Positions 42,348 through 51,223 of a DNA stretch of 55,671 nucleotides are shown here, piece after piece; the stretch's first letter is position 1, and each line of letters opens with the position of its first letter. Origin of the DNA: an uncultured Nitrosomonadales bacterium (GTDB lineage: Bacteria; Pseudomonadota; Gammaproteobacteria; Burkholderiales; Gallionellaceae); assembly GCA_903885165.1 (NCBI GenBank), contig CAISHO010000126.1, forward strand, positions 1-55,671, given 5' to 3'. The notes beneath the pieces are model-generated. The model was given only the letters and a program-made list of their open reading frames with translations, was not told where the DNA came from and did no database searches. Both the position numbers and the translations under genes were made by a program.

Positions 42348-43061
42348 TTAAGGATTCCAATGGACAAAGTTTTGCAGCAGTTTAAGCCCTGCTGCCTGGC
42401 TTTTTTCGGGGTGAAATTGCACCGCGAATAAATTTTCCTGCGCGACCGCGCAAACAAAGGGCTCTGGATAATCGCTGGTCGCCTGTATCAGGCCCGCATT
42501 TTCCGGTTTCACGTAATAGCTGTGCACATAGTAAAAACGCGCATCCTGCTCGATACCGTCCCACAAAGGATGTACCCCCCTTCCTAACCTTCCCCCTTCC
42601 AAGGGGGCAGGGACAAGCGGCGCATCTCCTTGCCCGGATGCGGATTGCTCAATTCTCCGCACCTGATTCCAACCCATGTGAGGAACTTTGAGCTTTTGGC
42701 CGGCTACATCCTGCATATTGGCGGCAAAACGCAACACCTCGCCCTGCAATACACCTAAGCCCGGCACATCACCTTCCGCACTGTGTTGAAACAACATTTG
42801 CAGACCGATGCAGATACCCAGAAAAGGCTTGCTGCGCGAGGCATGAATCACGGCACTGCGCAGACCCCGCGCATCCAGTTCGCGCATGCAGTCTGGCATC
42901 GCGCCCTGCCCAGGAAATACGACCCGACCAGCTTGCTCGATCACCGTCGCATCGTCGGTGACCACGATGCTGGCAGTCGGCGCGACATGGCGCAAAGCCT
43001 GTTCGACCGAGCGCAAATTGCCCATGCCGTAATCGACAATGGCGACATCAACCATGGTCAC
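42348..43061 (-). CDS. hisH: Imidazole glycerol phosphate synthase subunit HisH with an internal repeat-derived insertion
   Basis: FLGICIGLQMLFQHSAEG; insertion QSASGQGDAPLVPAPLEGGRLGRGV between WNQVRRIE and HPLWDG. Confidence 0.95.
   Translation of the reverse strand: MTMVDVAIVDYGMGNLRSVEQALRHVAPTASIVVTDDATVIEQAGRVVFPGQGAMPDCMRELDARGLRSAVIHASRSKPFLGICIGLQMLFQHSAEGDVPGLGVLQGEVLRFAANMQDVAGQKLKVPHMGWNQVRRIEQSASGQGDAPLVPAPLEGGRLGRGVHPLWDGIEQDARFYYVHSYYVKPENAGLIQATSDYPEPFVCAVAQENLFAVQFHPEKSQAAGLKLLQNFVHWNP
42574..42614. repeat. REP-like palindromic repeat inside the hisH coding frame
   Basis: ACCCCCCTTCCTAACCTTCCCCCTTCCAAGGGGGCAGGGA; core palindrome CCCCCTTCCAAGGGGG 42592-42607. Confidence 0.8.
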
Positions 43062-43660
43062 TACAACACTCCTTTGGTTGACGGCATCATACCTGCCATG
43101 CGTGTATCAGGTTCCAACGCCATGCGTAAGGCCCGACCGAAGGCTTTGAAGATCGTCTCAGCCTGATGGTGCGCATTGCTGCCTGCCAGATTGTCGATAT
43201 GCAAGGTGACCAGCGCATGATTAACAAAGCCCTGAAAGAATTCGTGGAACAGATCGACATCGAAACTGCCTATCGTCCCGCGCACGAATTCACAGTTGAA
43301 CACCAAACCCGGGCGACCCGACAAATCCAGCACCACGCGAGACAACGCCTCATCCAGCGGCACATAGGCGTGACCGTAACGGGTCAACCCTTTCTTATCA
43401 CCCACCGCATTGTTGAATGCCTGACCTAAGGTGATACCCAGATCCTCGACCGTATGGTGCGCATCAATGTGCAAGTCACCCTTCGCGATAATGTCCAGAT
43501 CCAACAAGCCGTGGCGCGCAATTTGATCGAGCATGTGATCTAAGAAGGGCAGACCGGTCTCGAAGCGGGCCAACCCTGTGCCGTCCAGATTTAATTCGAC
43601 GCTGATTTGCGTCTCCAGGGTGTTGCGTATAACTTTAGCGGTGCGCATGTTATGTTCCAT
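43061..43660 (-). CDS. hisB: Imidazoleglycerol-phosphate dehydratase
   Basis: [33 protein letters not shown]. Confidence 0.98.
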   Translation of the reverse strand: MEHNMRTAKVIRNTLETQISVELNLDGTGLARFETGLPFLDHMLDQIARHGLLDLDIIAKGDLHIDAHHTVEDLGITLGQAFNNAVGDKKGLTRYGHAYVPLDEALSRVVLDLSGRPGLVFNCEFVRGTIGSFDVDLFHEFFQGFVNHALVTLHIDNLAGSNAHHQAETIFKAFGRALRMALEPDTRMAGMMPSTKGVL

Positions 43661-44773
43661 TTATTGTAGATCGGGTGCTAACCCGACATCCGAAAGGCTT
43701 TCCTGCAAGGCCGCGATAAACTTTTGATTCTCTTCGGGCGCACCGACCGTCACACGCAGGCAATCGGTCAACATCGGATGTCCGCCGTTGAGATTTTTAA
43801 TCAGCACACCGCGCTGTTTCAATCCGTTAAACACGTCTGTCGCATTTACTACGCGGAACAACAGAAAGTTCGCCTCTGAAGCAAACACCTGCAAGCCACT
43901 GATGGCAGCCAACTGTTGATACAGCGCGCTACGATCGAATTTAATCTGCTCGGCTTGCGCCAACAGCACGTCATGGTTGTCGAGCAATTTTTCGGCGACC
44001 AGTTGCGGCAAAACCCCAACATTATACGGCAAACGCAGCTTTTCCAACTGCTCCAGCCAGAGCGTACTACCGACCAGAAATCCCAGTCTCAGACCGGCCA
44101 TACCCAACTTGGAAAAGGTGCGCATCACTAACAGATTCGGATATTCGGATAACTGCGGCACAAAGCTGTCGCTGGCAAAGGCGTAATACGCCTCGTCGAT
44201 CACCACCAAGCCGGGAGCTGCCGCGATGATTTGCCGCACATCGTCCGCACTGAAGATATTGCCGGTCGGATTATTGGGATAAGCCAAGAAGATCAGCGCG
44301 GGTTGCTCACGCTCGATGGCGGCCAGCATCGCGGCTAAATCCAGTGAAAAATCAGCGGCTAACGGCACGCCGACATAACGCATATCGATAAAGGTCGCGA
44401 TCATCTTGTACATGACGAACGAAGGCTCGACCGAGAGCACGACCGCATCAGGCTTATTGACCGCCATCGCCAGCAACTGGATCAGCTCGTCCGAACCGTT
44501 GCCCAGCAGCACCGACATATCGTCAGGCAAATTCAGCAGGGCACTGATCTTTTGTTTCAGCGAGGTCGGATTCGGATTCGGGTAGCGATTGATCTGCGCA
44601 TTCCCCACGATCGCCGCAATTTCCTCGCGCAACGCATCCGGCACCAGATAAGGATTTTCCATCGCATCGAGCTTGATGTAACCGCCGCTGTCTGGCACAT
44701 GGTAACCATGCAAGGCGAGTATTTCAGGGCGAATCAGACTTTGAACCAGCGAGGCAGCAGAAACAGGCGACAT
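43661..44773 (-). CDS. hisC: Histidinol-phosphate aminotransferase
   Basis: [37 protein letters not shown]. Confidence 0.97.
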   Translation of the reverse strand: MSPVSAASLVQSLIRPEILALHGYHVPDSGGYIKLDAMENPYLVPDALREEIAAIVGNAQINRYPNPNPTSLKQKISALLNLPDDMSVLLGNGSDELIQLLAMAVNKPDAVVLSVEPSFVMYKMIATFIDMRYVGVPLAADFSLDLAAMLAAIEREQPALIFLAYPNNPTGNIFSADDVRQIIAAAPGLVVIDEAYYAFASDSFVPQLSEYPNLLVMRTFSKLGMAGLRLGFLVGSTLWLEQLEKLRLPYNVGVLPQLVAEKLLDNHDVLLAQAEQIKFDRSALYQQLAAISGLQVFASEANFLLFRVVNATDVFNGLKQRGVLIKNLNGGHPMLTDCLRVTVGAPEENQKFIAALQESLSDVGLAPDLQ

Positions 44774-44917
44774 GAGAGGTAACTAAAATGCGTAAAAAGA
44801 CATCTCGAAGCTTACCACAGCTCAATTGAACAGTGACAAAAAACTGGCACGCACCACAAAAAACTGTGTAATCTACAGGTCTGCGTGTACGCGTTTCACT
44901 CTACGGATTAGCCACCG

Positions 44918-46045
44918 ATGAAACAGGTCTGCAATACGAATGAACCGGGAACCCGACTTCTGATCGGCGCTGACGCCATTTTCTGCACGGGGAGTTGGAC
45001 GACAGCCGACATCGCATCGCTCGAACACCTACTGCTGCAAATCCGCTGGCCGTCTGGCGACATAACCTTCGACTGCTCGGCGTTGACCGCGCTGGATACT
45101 TCAGGTGCGTATCTGCTGCTAAAAACCGTGCTCATACTGAAACAGCAAGAACGACAAATCATCCTCTCCGGCCTGAAACCCGAGTTCACCGCGCTGCTGC
45201 AACTGGTTGAATCCAGCGCGAAAAATATAGAGAAACGGCCAAATATAAGCAGCAACTTATTGATTAAAATAGGAAAATTTACAATAAACCGATTTCACAA
45301 TCTGTCCGGGATGTTAGCCTTTATCGGCATGACCGCACTCAGTTTGTTTCACTCGCTCACCCACCCGCAGCGCATTCGTTTTCGCCCAATACTGCACAAC
45401 CTGCAAAGCGCAGGTTTTGACGCGCTGCCCATCGTAGGCCTGCTGTCCTTTCTGATGGGTCTGGTGATTGCCTATCAGGGCGCGGATCAATTGCAACGCT
45501 TCGGCGCCAACATCTTCATCGCCGATCTGGTGGGTCTATCCATGGTGCGCGAACTCTCGCCCCTGATGACCGCGATCATCGTCGCCGGACGCTCCGGTTC
45601 CGCCTACACGGCACAAATAGGCACGATGAAAGTGACCGAAGAAATCGACGCCTTGCGCACCATCGGCATCAGTCCGAGTGAATTGCTGGTTTTACCCAAA
45701 TTGATCGCGCTGATCATCGCCCTGCCGCTGCTCACCGTCTTTGCCGACCTCACCGGATTGCTGGGCGGCATGTTGATGGCCAGCTCAAAATTGGATGTGA
45801 GTTTCGCTATGTTTATCGACCGATTAGGCGACGCGGTTCATTTATCCTCTTTTCTGACCGGCATCGGTAAGGCACCGGTTTTTGCAGCCATCATCGCCTT
45901 GGTCGGCTGTTATCAGGGTTTTCAGGTCACAGGCAGCGCAGACAGCGTGGGGCAGCAAACCACCGTGAGCGTGGTACAGGGCATTTTTCTGGTCATTCTG
46001 TCTGACGCACTGTTTTCCATCGCCTTCAACTGGCTGAATATCTGA
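44918..46045 (+). CDS. STAS domain-MlaE-type ABC permease fusion
   Basis: N-terminal STAS-like FDCSALTALDTSGAYLLL; MlaE-like GLVIAYQGADQLQRFGANIFIADLVGLSMVRELSPLMTAIIVAGRSGSAYTAQIGTMKVTEEIDALRT. Confidence 0.92.
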   Translation: MKQVCNTNEPGTRLLIGADAIFCTGSWTTADIASLEHLLLQIRWPSGDITFDCSALTALDTSGAYLLLKTVLILKQQERQIILSGLKPEFTALLQLVESSAKNIEKRPNISSNLLIKIGKFTINRFHNLSGMLAFIGMTALSLFHSLTHPQRIRFRPILHNLQSAGFDALPIVGLLSFLMGLVIAYQGADQLQRFGANIFIADLVGLSMVRELSPLMTAIIVAGRSGSAYTAQIGTMKVTEEIDALRTIGISPSELLVLPKLIALIIALPLLTVFADLTGLLGGMLMASSKLDVSFAMFIDRLGDAVHLSSFLTGIGKAPVFAAIIALVGCYQGFQVTGSADSVGQQTTVSVVQGIFLVILSDALFSIAFNWLNI

Positions 46046-46899
46046 TGAACACCTCTCCCGCCCTCTCTCCTACCTCTCACCCAAAGAGGGAGAGTGAGTT
46101 AGTCTCACGACGCGAGGCTCTGGCTGATACCACTGTCATCGATATCCGCAACCTTTGCACGAGGTTCGGCGATAACGTGGTGCATGACAACATCAGCCTG
46201 ACCGTACAGCGCGGGGAAATTTTCGCACTAGTGGGCGGCAGCGGGTGCGGTAAATCGACATTATTACGCACCATTTTGCTGCTGCAACGCCCTGTATCAG
46301 GCTCCATCCGGGTATTTGACGAAGAAGTGCTGGGTTTAAACGATGAGCAGGCAAGACCGATGCGCCGCCGCTTTGGCGTGATGTTTGAACGCGGCGCCCT
46401 GTTTGGCTCGCTGACGGTCGCGGAAAATGTCGGCATGGTGTTGCACGAACATACACAACTGAGCGCGCCGTTGATCGAGGAAATCGCTAGACTTAAAATC
46501 GCCTTATCCGGCCTGCCTGCCCACGCCGCCGACAAATACCCCAGCGAACTCTCAGGCGGCATGCGTAAACGCGCAGCCCTGGCACGCGCCCTCGCGTTGG
46601 ATCCCGAACTACTGTTTTTGGATGAACCCACCGCAGGCCTGGATCCATTGAGTGCGGCCGGACTGGACGAACTGGTGAAGCGCTTGCGCGACGCGTTGGG
46701 ACTCACCATTATGTTGGTCACACACGATCTGGATTTATTATGGAACGTGGCGGATCGCGTCGCCGTGCTGGGGGAAGGACATATCCTTGGCATAGGCACC
46801 ATGACAGAACTGTCGAAAATGACCCATCCGGTTATCCGCGACTATTTTTACGGGCCGCGCGGACGAGCAGCAAGCCGGCAGGCAACAGAAGGACTATAA
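46045..46899 (+). CDS. MlaF-like ABC transporter ATP-binding protein with repeat-encoded N-terminus
   Basis: LVGGSGCGKSTLLRTILLL, LSGGMRKRAALARALALDPELLFLDEPTAGLDP. Confidence 0.93.
   Translation: MNTSPALSPTSHPKRESELVSRREALADTTVIDIRNLCTRFGDNVVHDNISLTVQRGEIFALVGGSGCGKSTLLRTILLLQRPVSGSIRVFDEEVLGLNDEQARPMRRRFGVMFERGALFGSLTVAENVGMVLHEHTQLSAPLIEEIARLKIALSGLPAHAADKYPSELSGGMRKRAALARALALDPELLFLDEPTAGLDPLSAAGLDELVKRLRDALGLTIMLVTHDLDLLWNVADRVAVLGEGHILGIGTMTELSKMTHPVIRDYFYGPRGRAASRQATEGL
46052..46100. repeat. REP-like palindromic repeat overlapping the 5' end of the mlaF-like gene
   Basis: CCTCTCCCGCCCTCTCTCCTACCTCTCACCCAAAGAGGGAGAGTGAG. Confidence 0.75.
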
Positions 46900-46901
46900 A
46901 A

Positions 46902-47816
46902 ATGGAAGAGAAATTCAATTTCACACTGGTCGGCCTGTTCGTGCTGGTGTTGGGCGCGGCCCTGATCGGTGGCGCACTGTGGCTGGGCAGCGACCAATCC
47001 TACAGCAAGATTTACGACACTTACCAGATCTACATTAAGGAATCGGTGTCCGGCTTAAACCTCAACGCCCCGGTGCGCTATCGTGGTGTGGAAGTCGGAC
47101 GGGTGCAGAAAATCACTCTCGCACCGGATAACGTCGAACAAGTGCAATTAACGCTCGGCATCGAACGGGGCACACCCATCAAAACGGATACGTTTGCCGT
47201 ACTCCAGACGCATGGACTGACCGGATTGACCTTTGTCGAACTGGCCGGCGGCAGCCGTGAAGCGACAGCACTCAAAGCCGGTAGAGGCGAGCCGTTCCCG
47301 ACCATTCAAACCGGCCCCTCGCTAATGATGCGGCTGGATACCTCAGTCTCAACCTTACTGACTAACCTCAACCGCAGCTCGGAAAACATCAACGCTCTGC
47401 TGAACGAAGACAATCGCCGCGCTATCAGCCATACGCTGGCAGATATCGAAATACTGTCCCATACCCTCGCGGCGCGACGAACCACGATAGATTCGGGACT
47501 GAGCAACGCGGCGCGTACCATGGAGAATACCGCGCAGTTGAGCGCGCAATTACCGCAACTGGCAGCGCGTCTAGGGCACAGTGCGGACACTGTTGATCAC
47601 ATGGCGGGCGAGCTGGCGCGAGCTGCCGGCAGCACCCGTGCCACGATGGACAGCACCCGGCAGTTTGGCAGCGATGCCGCACCCGAGATGCAACAACTCC
47701 TGAACGAATTGCACGAACTGACCTCCTCACTCAGGCGAGTAAGCAGCGAAATCGAACAAAATCCTGCCGTACTCTTGCACGGCAGAGCTGCCGCAAAACG
47801 GGGACCGGGAGAATAA
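46902..47816 (+). CDS. MCE/MlaD family substrate-binding protein
   Basis: MEEKFNFTLVGLFVLVLGAALIGGALWLG; MCE domain YIKESVSGLNLNAPVRYRGVEVGRV. Confidence 0.92.
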   Translation: MEEKFNFTLVGLFVLVLGAALIGGALWLGSDQSYSKIYDTYQIYIKESVSGLNLNAPVRYRGVEVGRVQKITLAPDNVEQVQLTLGIERGTPIKTDTFAVLQTHGLTGLTFVELAGGSREATALKAGRGEPFPTIQTGPSLMMRLDTSVSTLLTNLNRSSENINALLNEDNRRAISHTLADIEILSHTLAARRTTIDSGLSNAARTMENTAQLSAQLPQLAARLGHSADTVDHMAGELARAAGSTRATMDSTRQFGSDAAPEMQQLLNELHELTSSLRRVSSEIEQNPAVLLHGRAAAKRGPGE

Positions 47817-47865
47817 TCATGGTTAGATGTGATATCAAAGTGTACACACACAATCATTTTTTTTG

Positions 47866-48100
47866 CCGGTGGCAGCCCGGCAGCTGGTTACCTTCTTTTG
47901 CATCGCCAAAAGAAGGTAACCCAAGAAAAGTCGACCCCGGTTTGCCGCGCCTTCGGCGTACCCTAGGTTGCCTGCAAACTAACGGGGCTGCGCAACTCGC
48001 CCTAGTTGGGCGCAAACGACACACCCAACTGCGGAGCTCAAACAGTGCTCGCCTAACAACACCGTTGTTTGCAATCAACCTTCGGCGGCGCACAGGGGTT
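47866..48100 (+). repeat. Long structured dispersed intergenic repeat, copy 1
   Basis: Shares GGCAGCCCGGC.GCTG.TTACCTTCTTTTGC.TCGCCAAA.GAAGGTAA...CGACCCC...CCGCGCCT.CGGCGT.CC with copy 2; perfect 14-bp hairpin 47887-47920. Confidence 0.75.
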
Positions 48101-48159
48101 AAGGGTGATACTGAACGCACACATGTATTCCCCGCTGAATTTCACATAGAGCAACAATC

Positions 48160-48741
48160 ATGAAAAAACGCTACCTATACATCTTTATCTTCCTGCTTGC
48201 CGGTTGTTCCGCCTTACAGGCGCCGCATACCGAGTACACCCATCTTTACCTGCTGGATGCCCAACCCACCACCACAGTCGGCACACAACACAACCGGGTA
48301 TTAGCGGTCAGCCCAACCACGGCACGCTCAGGCTACGACACGCCGCAAATCGCCTATCTGCGCCAACCGCTGGAACTGGAATACTTTGCGACGCACCGCT
48401 GGGCCGACACCCCGGCTCATATGATTAAACCCCTGCTGATTCAGACTCTGACACCAAAATATGCCGCCGTCGCCGCAGGTCAGGTCAGCGCCAATTTCAG
48501 ACTCGACACCGAACTGATCCGCTTGCAGCAGGATTTCACCGCGCAACCCAGTCGCGTGCAAATCACACTCAGGGCGCAATTGATAGATGTGCAAGAAAAG
48601 CGCATCATCGCCGTACGTGAATTCGATGCAACAGAACCTAGTGCCAGCGAAGATGCCTACGGCGGCGTACTGGCCGCTAACCGCGCAATGCTGAGAATTT
48701 TGACAAAACTTGCCGAATTCTGCGATGCAGAATCAAAATAA
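48160..48741 (+). CDS. ABC-type transport auxiliary lipoprotein (PqiC/DUF330-like)
   Basis: Lipobox LLAGCSA; YLLDAQPTTT...IAYLRQPLELEYFATHRWADTPAHMIKPLLIQTL. Confidence 0.85.
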   Translation: MKKRYLYIFIFLLAGCSALQAPHTEYTHLYLLDAQPTTTVGTQHNRVLAVSPTTARSGYDTPQIAYLRQPLELEYFATHRWADTPAHMIKPLLIQTLTPKYAAVAAGQVSANFRLDTELIRLQQDFTAQPSRVQITLRAQLIDVQEKRIIAVREFDATEPSASEDAYGGVLAANRAMLRILTKLAEFCDAESK

Positions 48742-48778
48742 ATATTTAATTAAATCAAATATTTAAATGGAGAATATC

Positions 48779-49501
48779 ATGACAAACAATCAAGACACCC
48801 TGACAGCCGATGTACGCAATGCGGTTGAACAGGGGCACGATGTACAAGAATTAGTCAGACAACTCACCCTGCGCAAGATAAGCGCAAGATCGCTGGATCT
48901 TGAATCCTTACGACAAATCGCCGACAGCGTATTGAAAGGCGCGCGCGCCGCCGTACAACACGAACTCAATCTGTCTGCATCACAAACCGACACCGCACGC
49001 ACGCAACTGAAACAGGCCGTCGCAGGACTGGAAGGTGCATTCGCACAACTGGCCGACGCCTCCAAACTAGCCGTTGAGGAAGCCACCAGCCGTGCGCAGA
49101 AATTTACCAGTGAGGACCTGGCAAGGGCGAGCAGCGACCTCAAGAGTCTGGAAGCCCTGTTTATTGAAACCATACAAACCTCGGCCTCGGCTTCCAAGGA
49201 TGCCGCAGGTGAAATCCTGCACGAACTGGCGGCGCATGCTCGCACCCACGGCACCCACATCGGCGCACAGATGAACGAGGCGCTGGCGATTTTTGCACAC
49301 CAACTGAGCGCCACCGGGCAGGCGCAAGCCGCAGCGGGACTGCATCTGGCACAAGCGACGACCGACTTGCTGCGCCAGATCGGTGCCGGTGTATTGAGCG
49401 GACTGGCTGACCACGTCAAACCCGACCAACCTCTCCCAAACCCTCTCCCGAAGGGAGAGGGATCGATCGCCCTTTCCCCCCGTGGGGGGAAAGTTGGATA
49501 G
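48779..49501 (+). CDS. Phasin-like helical protein (DUF6781-like) with repeat-encoded C-terminus
   Basis: Ala-rich amphipathic helices; GGAG upstream of ATG 48779; C-terminus PLPNPLPKGEGSIALSPRGGKVG encoded by palindromes. Confidence 0.7.
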   Translation: MTNNQDTLTADVRNAVEQGHDVQELVRQLTLRKISARSLDLESLRQIADSVLKGARAAVQHELNLSASQTDTARTQLKQAVAGLEGAFAQLADASKLAVEEATSRAQKFTSEDLARASSDLKSLEALFIETIQTSASASKDAAGEILHELAAHARTHGTHIGAQMNEALAIFAHQLSATGQAQAAAGLHLAQATTDLLRQIGAGVLSGLADHVKPDQPLPNPLPKGEGSIALSPRGGKVG

Positions 49502-49508
49502 AGGGTGG
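49430..49508. repeat. Tandem REP-like palindromes at the 3' end of the phasin-like gene
   Basis: CCCTCTCCCGAAGGGAGAGGG (49441-49461) and CCCTTTCCCCCCGTGGGGGGAAAG (49470-49493). Confidence 0.8.
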
Positions 49509-49515
49509 ACTAGTC

Positions 49516-51222
49516 ATGTTATTGCAAGCACTGGCGGCGGTACGTGACCTGTCACGTTTACAGGACATCGTCGCCATCCTGATCCGCTACGGTTTCGGCG
49601 ATCTGGTCGCACGCATGGGACTGACGCACACGCTGGAACGAGCCGGAAAAGTGTTGCACCGCAACAACGCAGCCGAGTACGCGCATCTGCCTGCGCCCAC
49701 CAGGGTACGACGCGCGCTGGAAGAAATGGGGCCGACCTTCGTTAAGCTAGGCCAGGTACTCGCCACCCGCGTCGATTTGTTCGAACCTGACTGGATCGCT
49801 GAGTTCGGCAAACTGCAGGACAGCGCCCCCCCGGTGCCTTATGCCGATATACAGCAGCAACTCACCGAGGACCTGGGTGCCCCGCCCGAAACCGTATTTG
49901 CCGCCTTCGATCCTGTTCCACTGGCCGCCGCCTCGATCGCACAGGTTTACCGCGCCCGCTTAGAAGACGGCAGCGAAGTGGTCGTCAAGGTACGCCGCCC
50001 CGGGATACGTCCCACCATCGAGGCCGACCTGCGCTGGCTGATGCGCTTATCGGAACTAGCCGAATCGGAAAGCCCGGAACTGCGCAGTTTCCGCCCTAAA
50101 GAAGTGGTGCGTCAGTTCACCCAGTCACTGCGCCGTGAACTTGATTTCGCAGTCGAATCTCGCAATGCAGAGCGCATCGCTGCAAATTTCTCAAACTATT
50201 CAGACACACCCGAAAAAAAAGACACGTCACTCGCCCCGCCCATCGTCATTCCCCGCGTCTATTGGCAATGGACCGGCGAGCGGGTTTGCGTGCAGGAATA
50301 TATCGCAGGGATAGCCGGGCGCCAGCTCAAGACCGTAGATGAATCGGGACTGGATCGAAAACTACTCGCCCGGCGCGGTGCGCGCGCGGTATTGAAGATG
50401 ATCGTAGAGGACGGCTTTTTTCACGCCGACCCGCATCCGGGCAATGTATTTTATTTACCGGACAATCGCATCGCCTTCATCGACTTTGGCATGGTCGGCA
50501 GACTGACTGAGGCGCGACGCGAACAGATGACCCGATTGCTGCTAGGTCTGGTACAGCATGAGGCGCCGCGCGTGGTTGAAGTCATGCTCGACTGGACAGG
50601 AAACGGGGTCATTGATGAGGACGGACTGACGCTGGAGATGGAGGCCTTCGTCGATCAATATCACGGCGTGCCCTTAAAACAACTGCGACTGGGCACCATG
50701 CTCTCCGATCTGGTCGCTATCCTGCGCCAGCATCAACTGATGTTACCGGCCGACCTCTCGTTACTGGTCAAAGCCTTCATCTCGCTGGAGGGCATGGGGC
50801 GGGAGCTGGATCCGGACTTCGACATCGCCTCGGAAGCCATGCCCATACTGGAACAATCGCTGCGCGCACGCTATACACCCGCCGCGCTCATCAAACGGGG
50901 GGGGAACGCAATCAGTGAGGCGCTGACCATGATCGCCGGACTCCCTCACGACCTATCCCATTTACTGCGAGCCGCCCGGCGCGGCAAATTGGAAATCAAT
51001 ATCGAAGTCGCACACTTGAAACACGTGGGCAATCAACTCGATGGCGCAGTTAACCGTCTGGCAGTTGGCCTGGTGGTCGCAGCCCTCACCGTCGGTTCCG
51101 CCATCGTGATGACCGTCCCCGGATTGCACTGGCTGGGAATGAGCGGCTTTCTCTGTGCCGCACTGAACGGATTATGGCTGCTGATTTCAATCTGGAAGAG
51201 TAACCGAGCCGACCGGGAATAA
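49516..51222 (+). CDS. ABC1/AarF/UbiB family atypical kinase
   Basis: EMGPTFVKLGQVLATRVDL, FFHADPHPGNVFYLPDNRIAFIDFGMVGRL; two C-terminal TMs. Confidence 0.93.
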   Translation: MLLQALAAVRDLSRLQDIVAILIRYGFGDLVARMGLTHTLERAGKVLHRNNAAEYAHLPAPTRVRRALEEMGPTFVKLGQVLATRVDLFEPDWIAEFGKLQDSAPPVPYADIQQQLTEDLGAPPETVFAAFDPVPLAAASIAQVYRARLEDGSEVVVKVRRPGIRPTIEADLRWLMRLSELAESESPELRSFRPKEVVRQFTQSLRRELDFAVESRNAERIAANFSNYSDTPEKKDTSLAPPIVIPRVYWQWTGERVCVQEYIAGIAGRQLKTVDESGLDRKLLARRGARAVLKMIVEDGFFHADPHPGNVFYLPDNRIAFIDFGMVGRLTEARREQMTRLLLGLVQHEAPRVVEVMLDWTGNGVIDEDGLTLEMEAFVDQYHGVPLKQLRLGTMLSDLVAILRQHQLMLPADLSLLVKAFISLEGMGRELDPDFDIASEAMPILEQSLRARYTPAALIKRGGNAISEALTMIAGLPHDLSHLLRAARRGKLEINIEVAHLKHVGNQLDGAVNRLAVGLVVAALTVGSAIVMTVPGLHWLGMSGFLCAALNGLWLLISIWKSNRADRE

Positions 51223-51223
51223 T

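Noticed and set aside
47819-48163. 114-aa ORF on the plus strand between the MlaD-like and lipoprotein genes
   Set aside because: It lies almost wholly in the structured repeat; low-complexity composition and no RBS support; treated as a by-product of the repeat.
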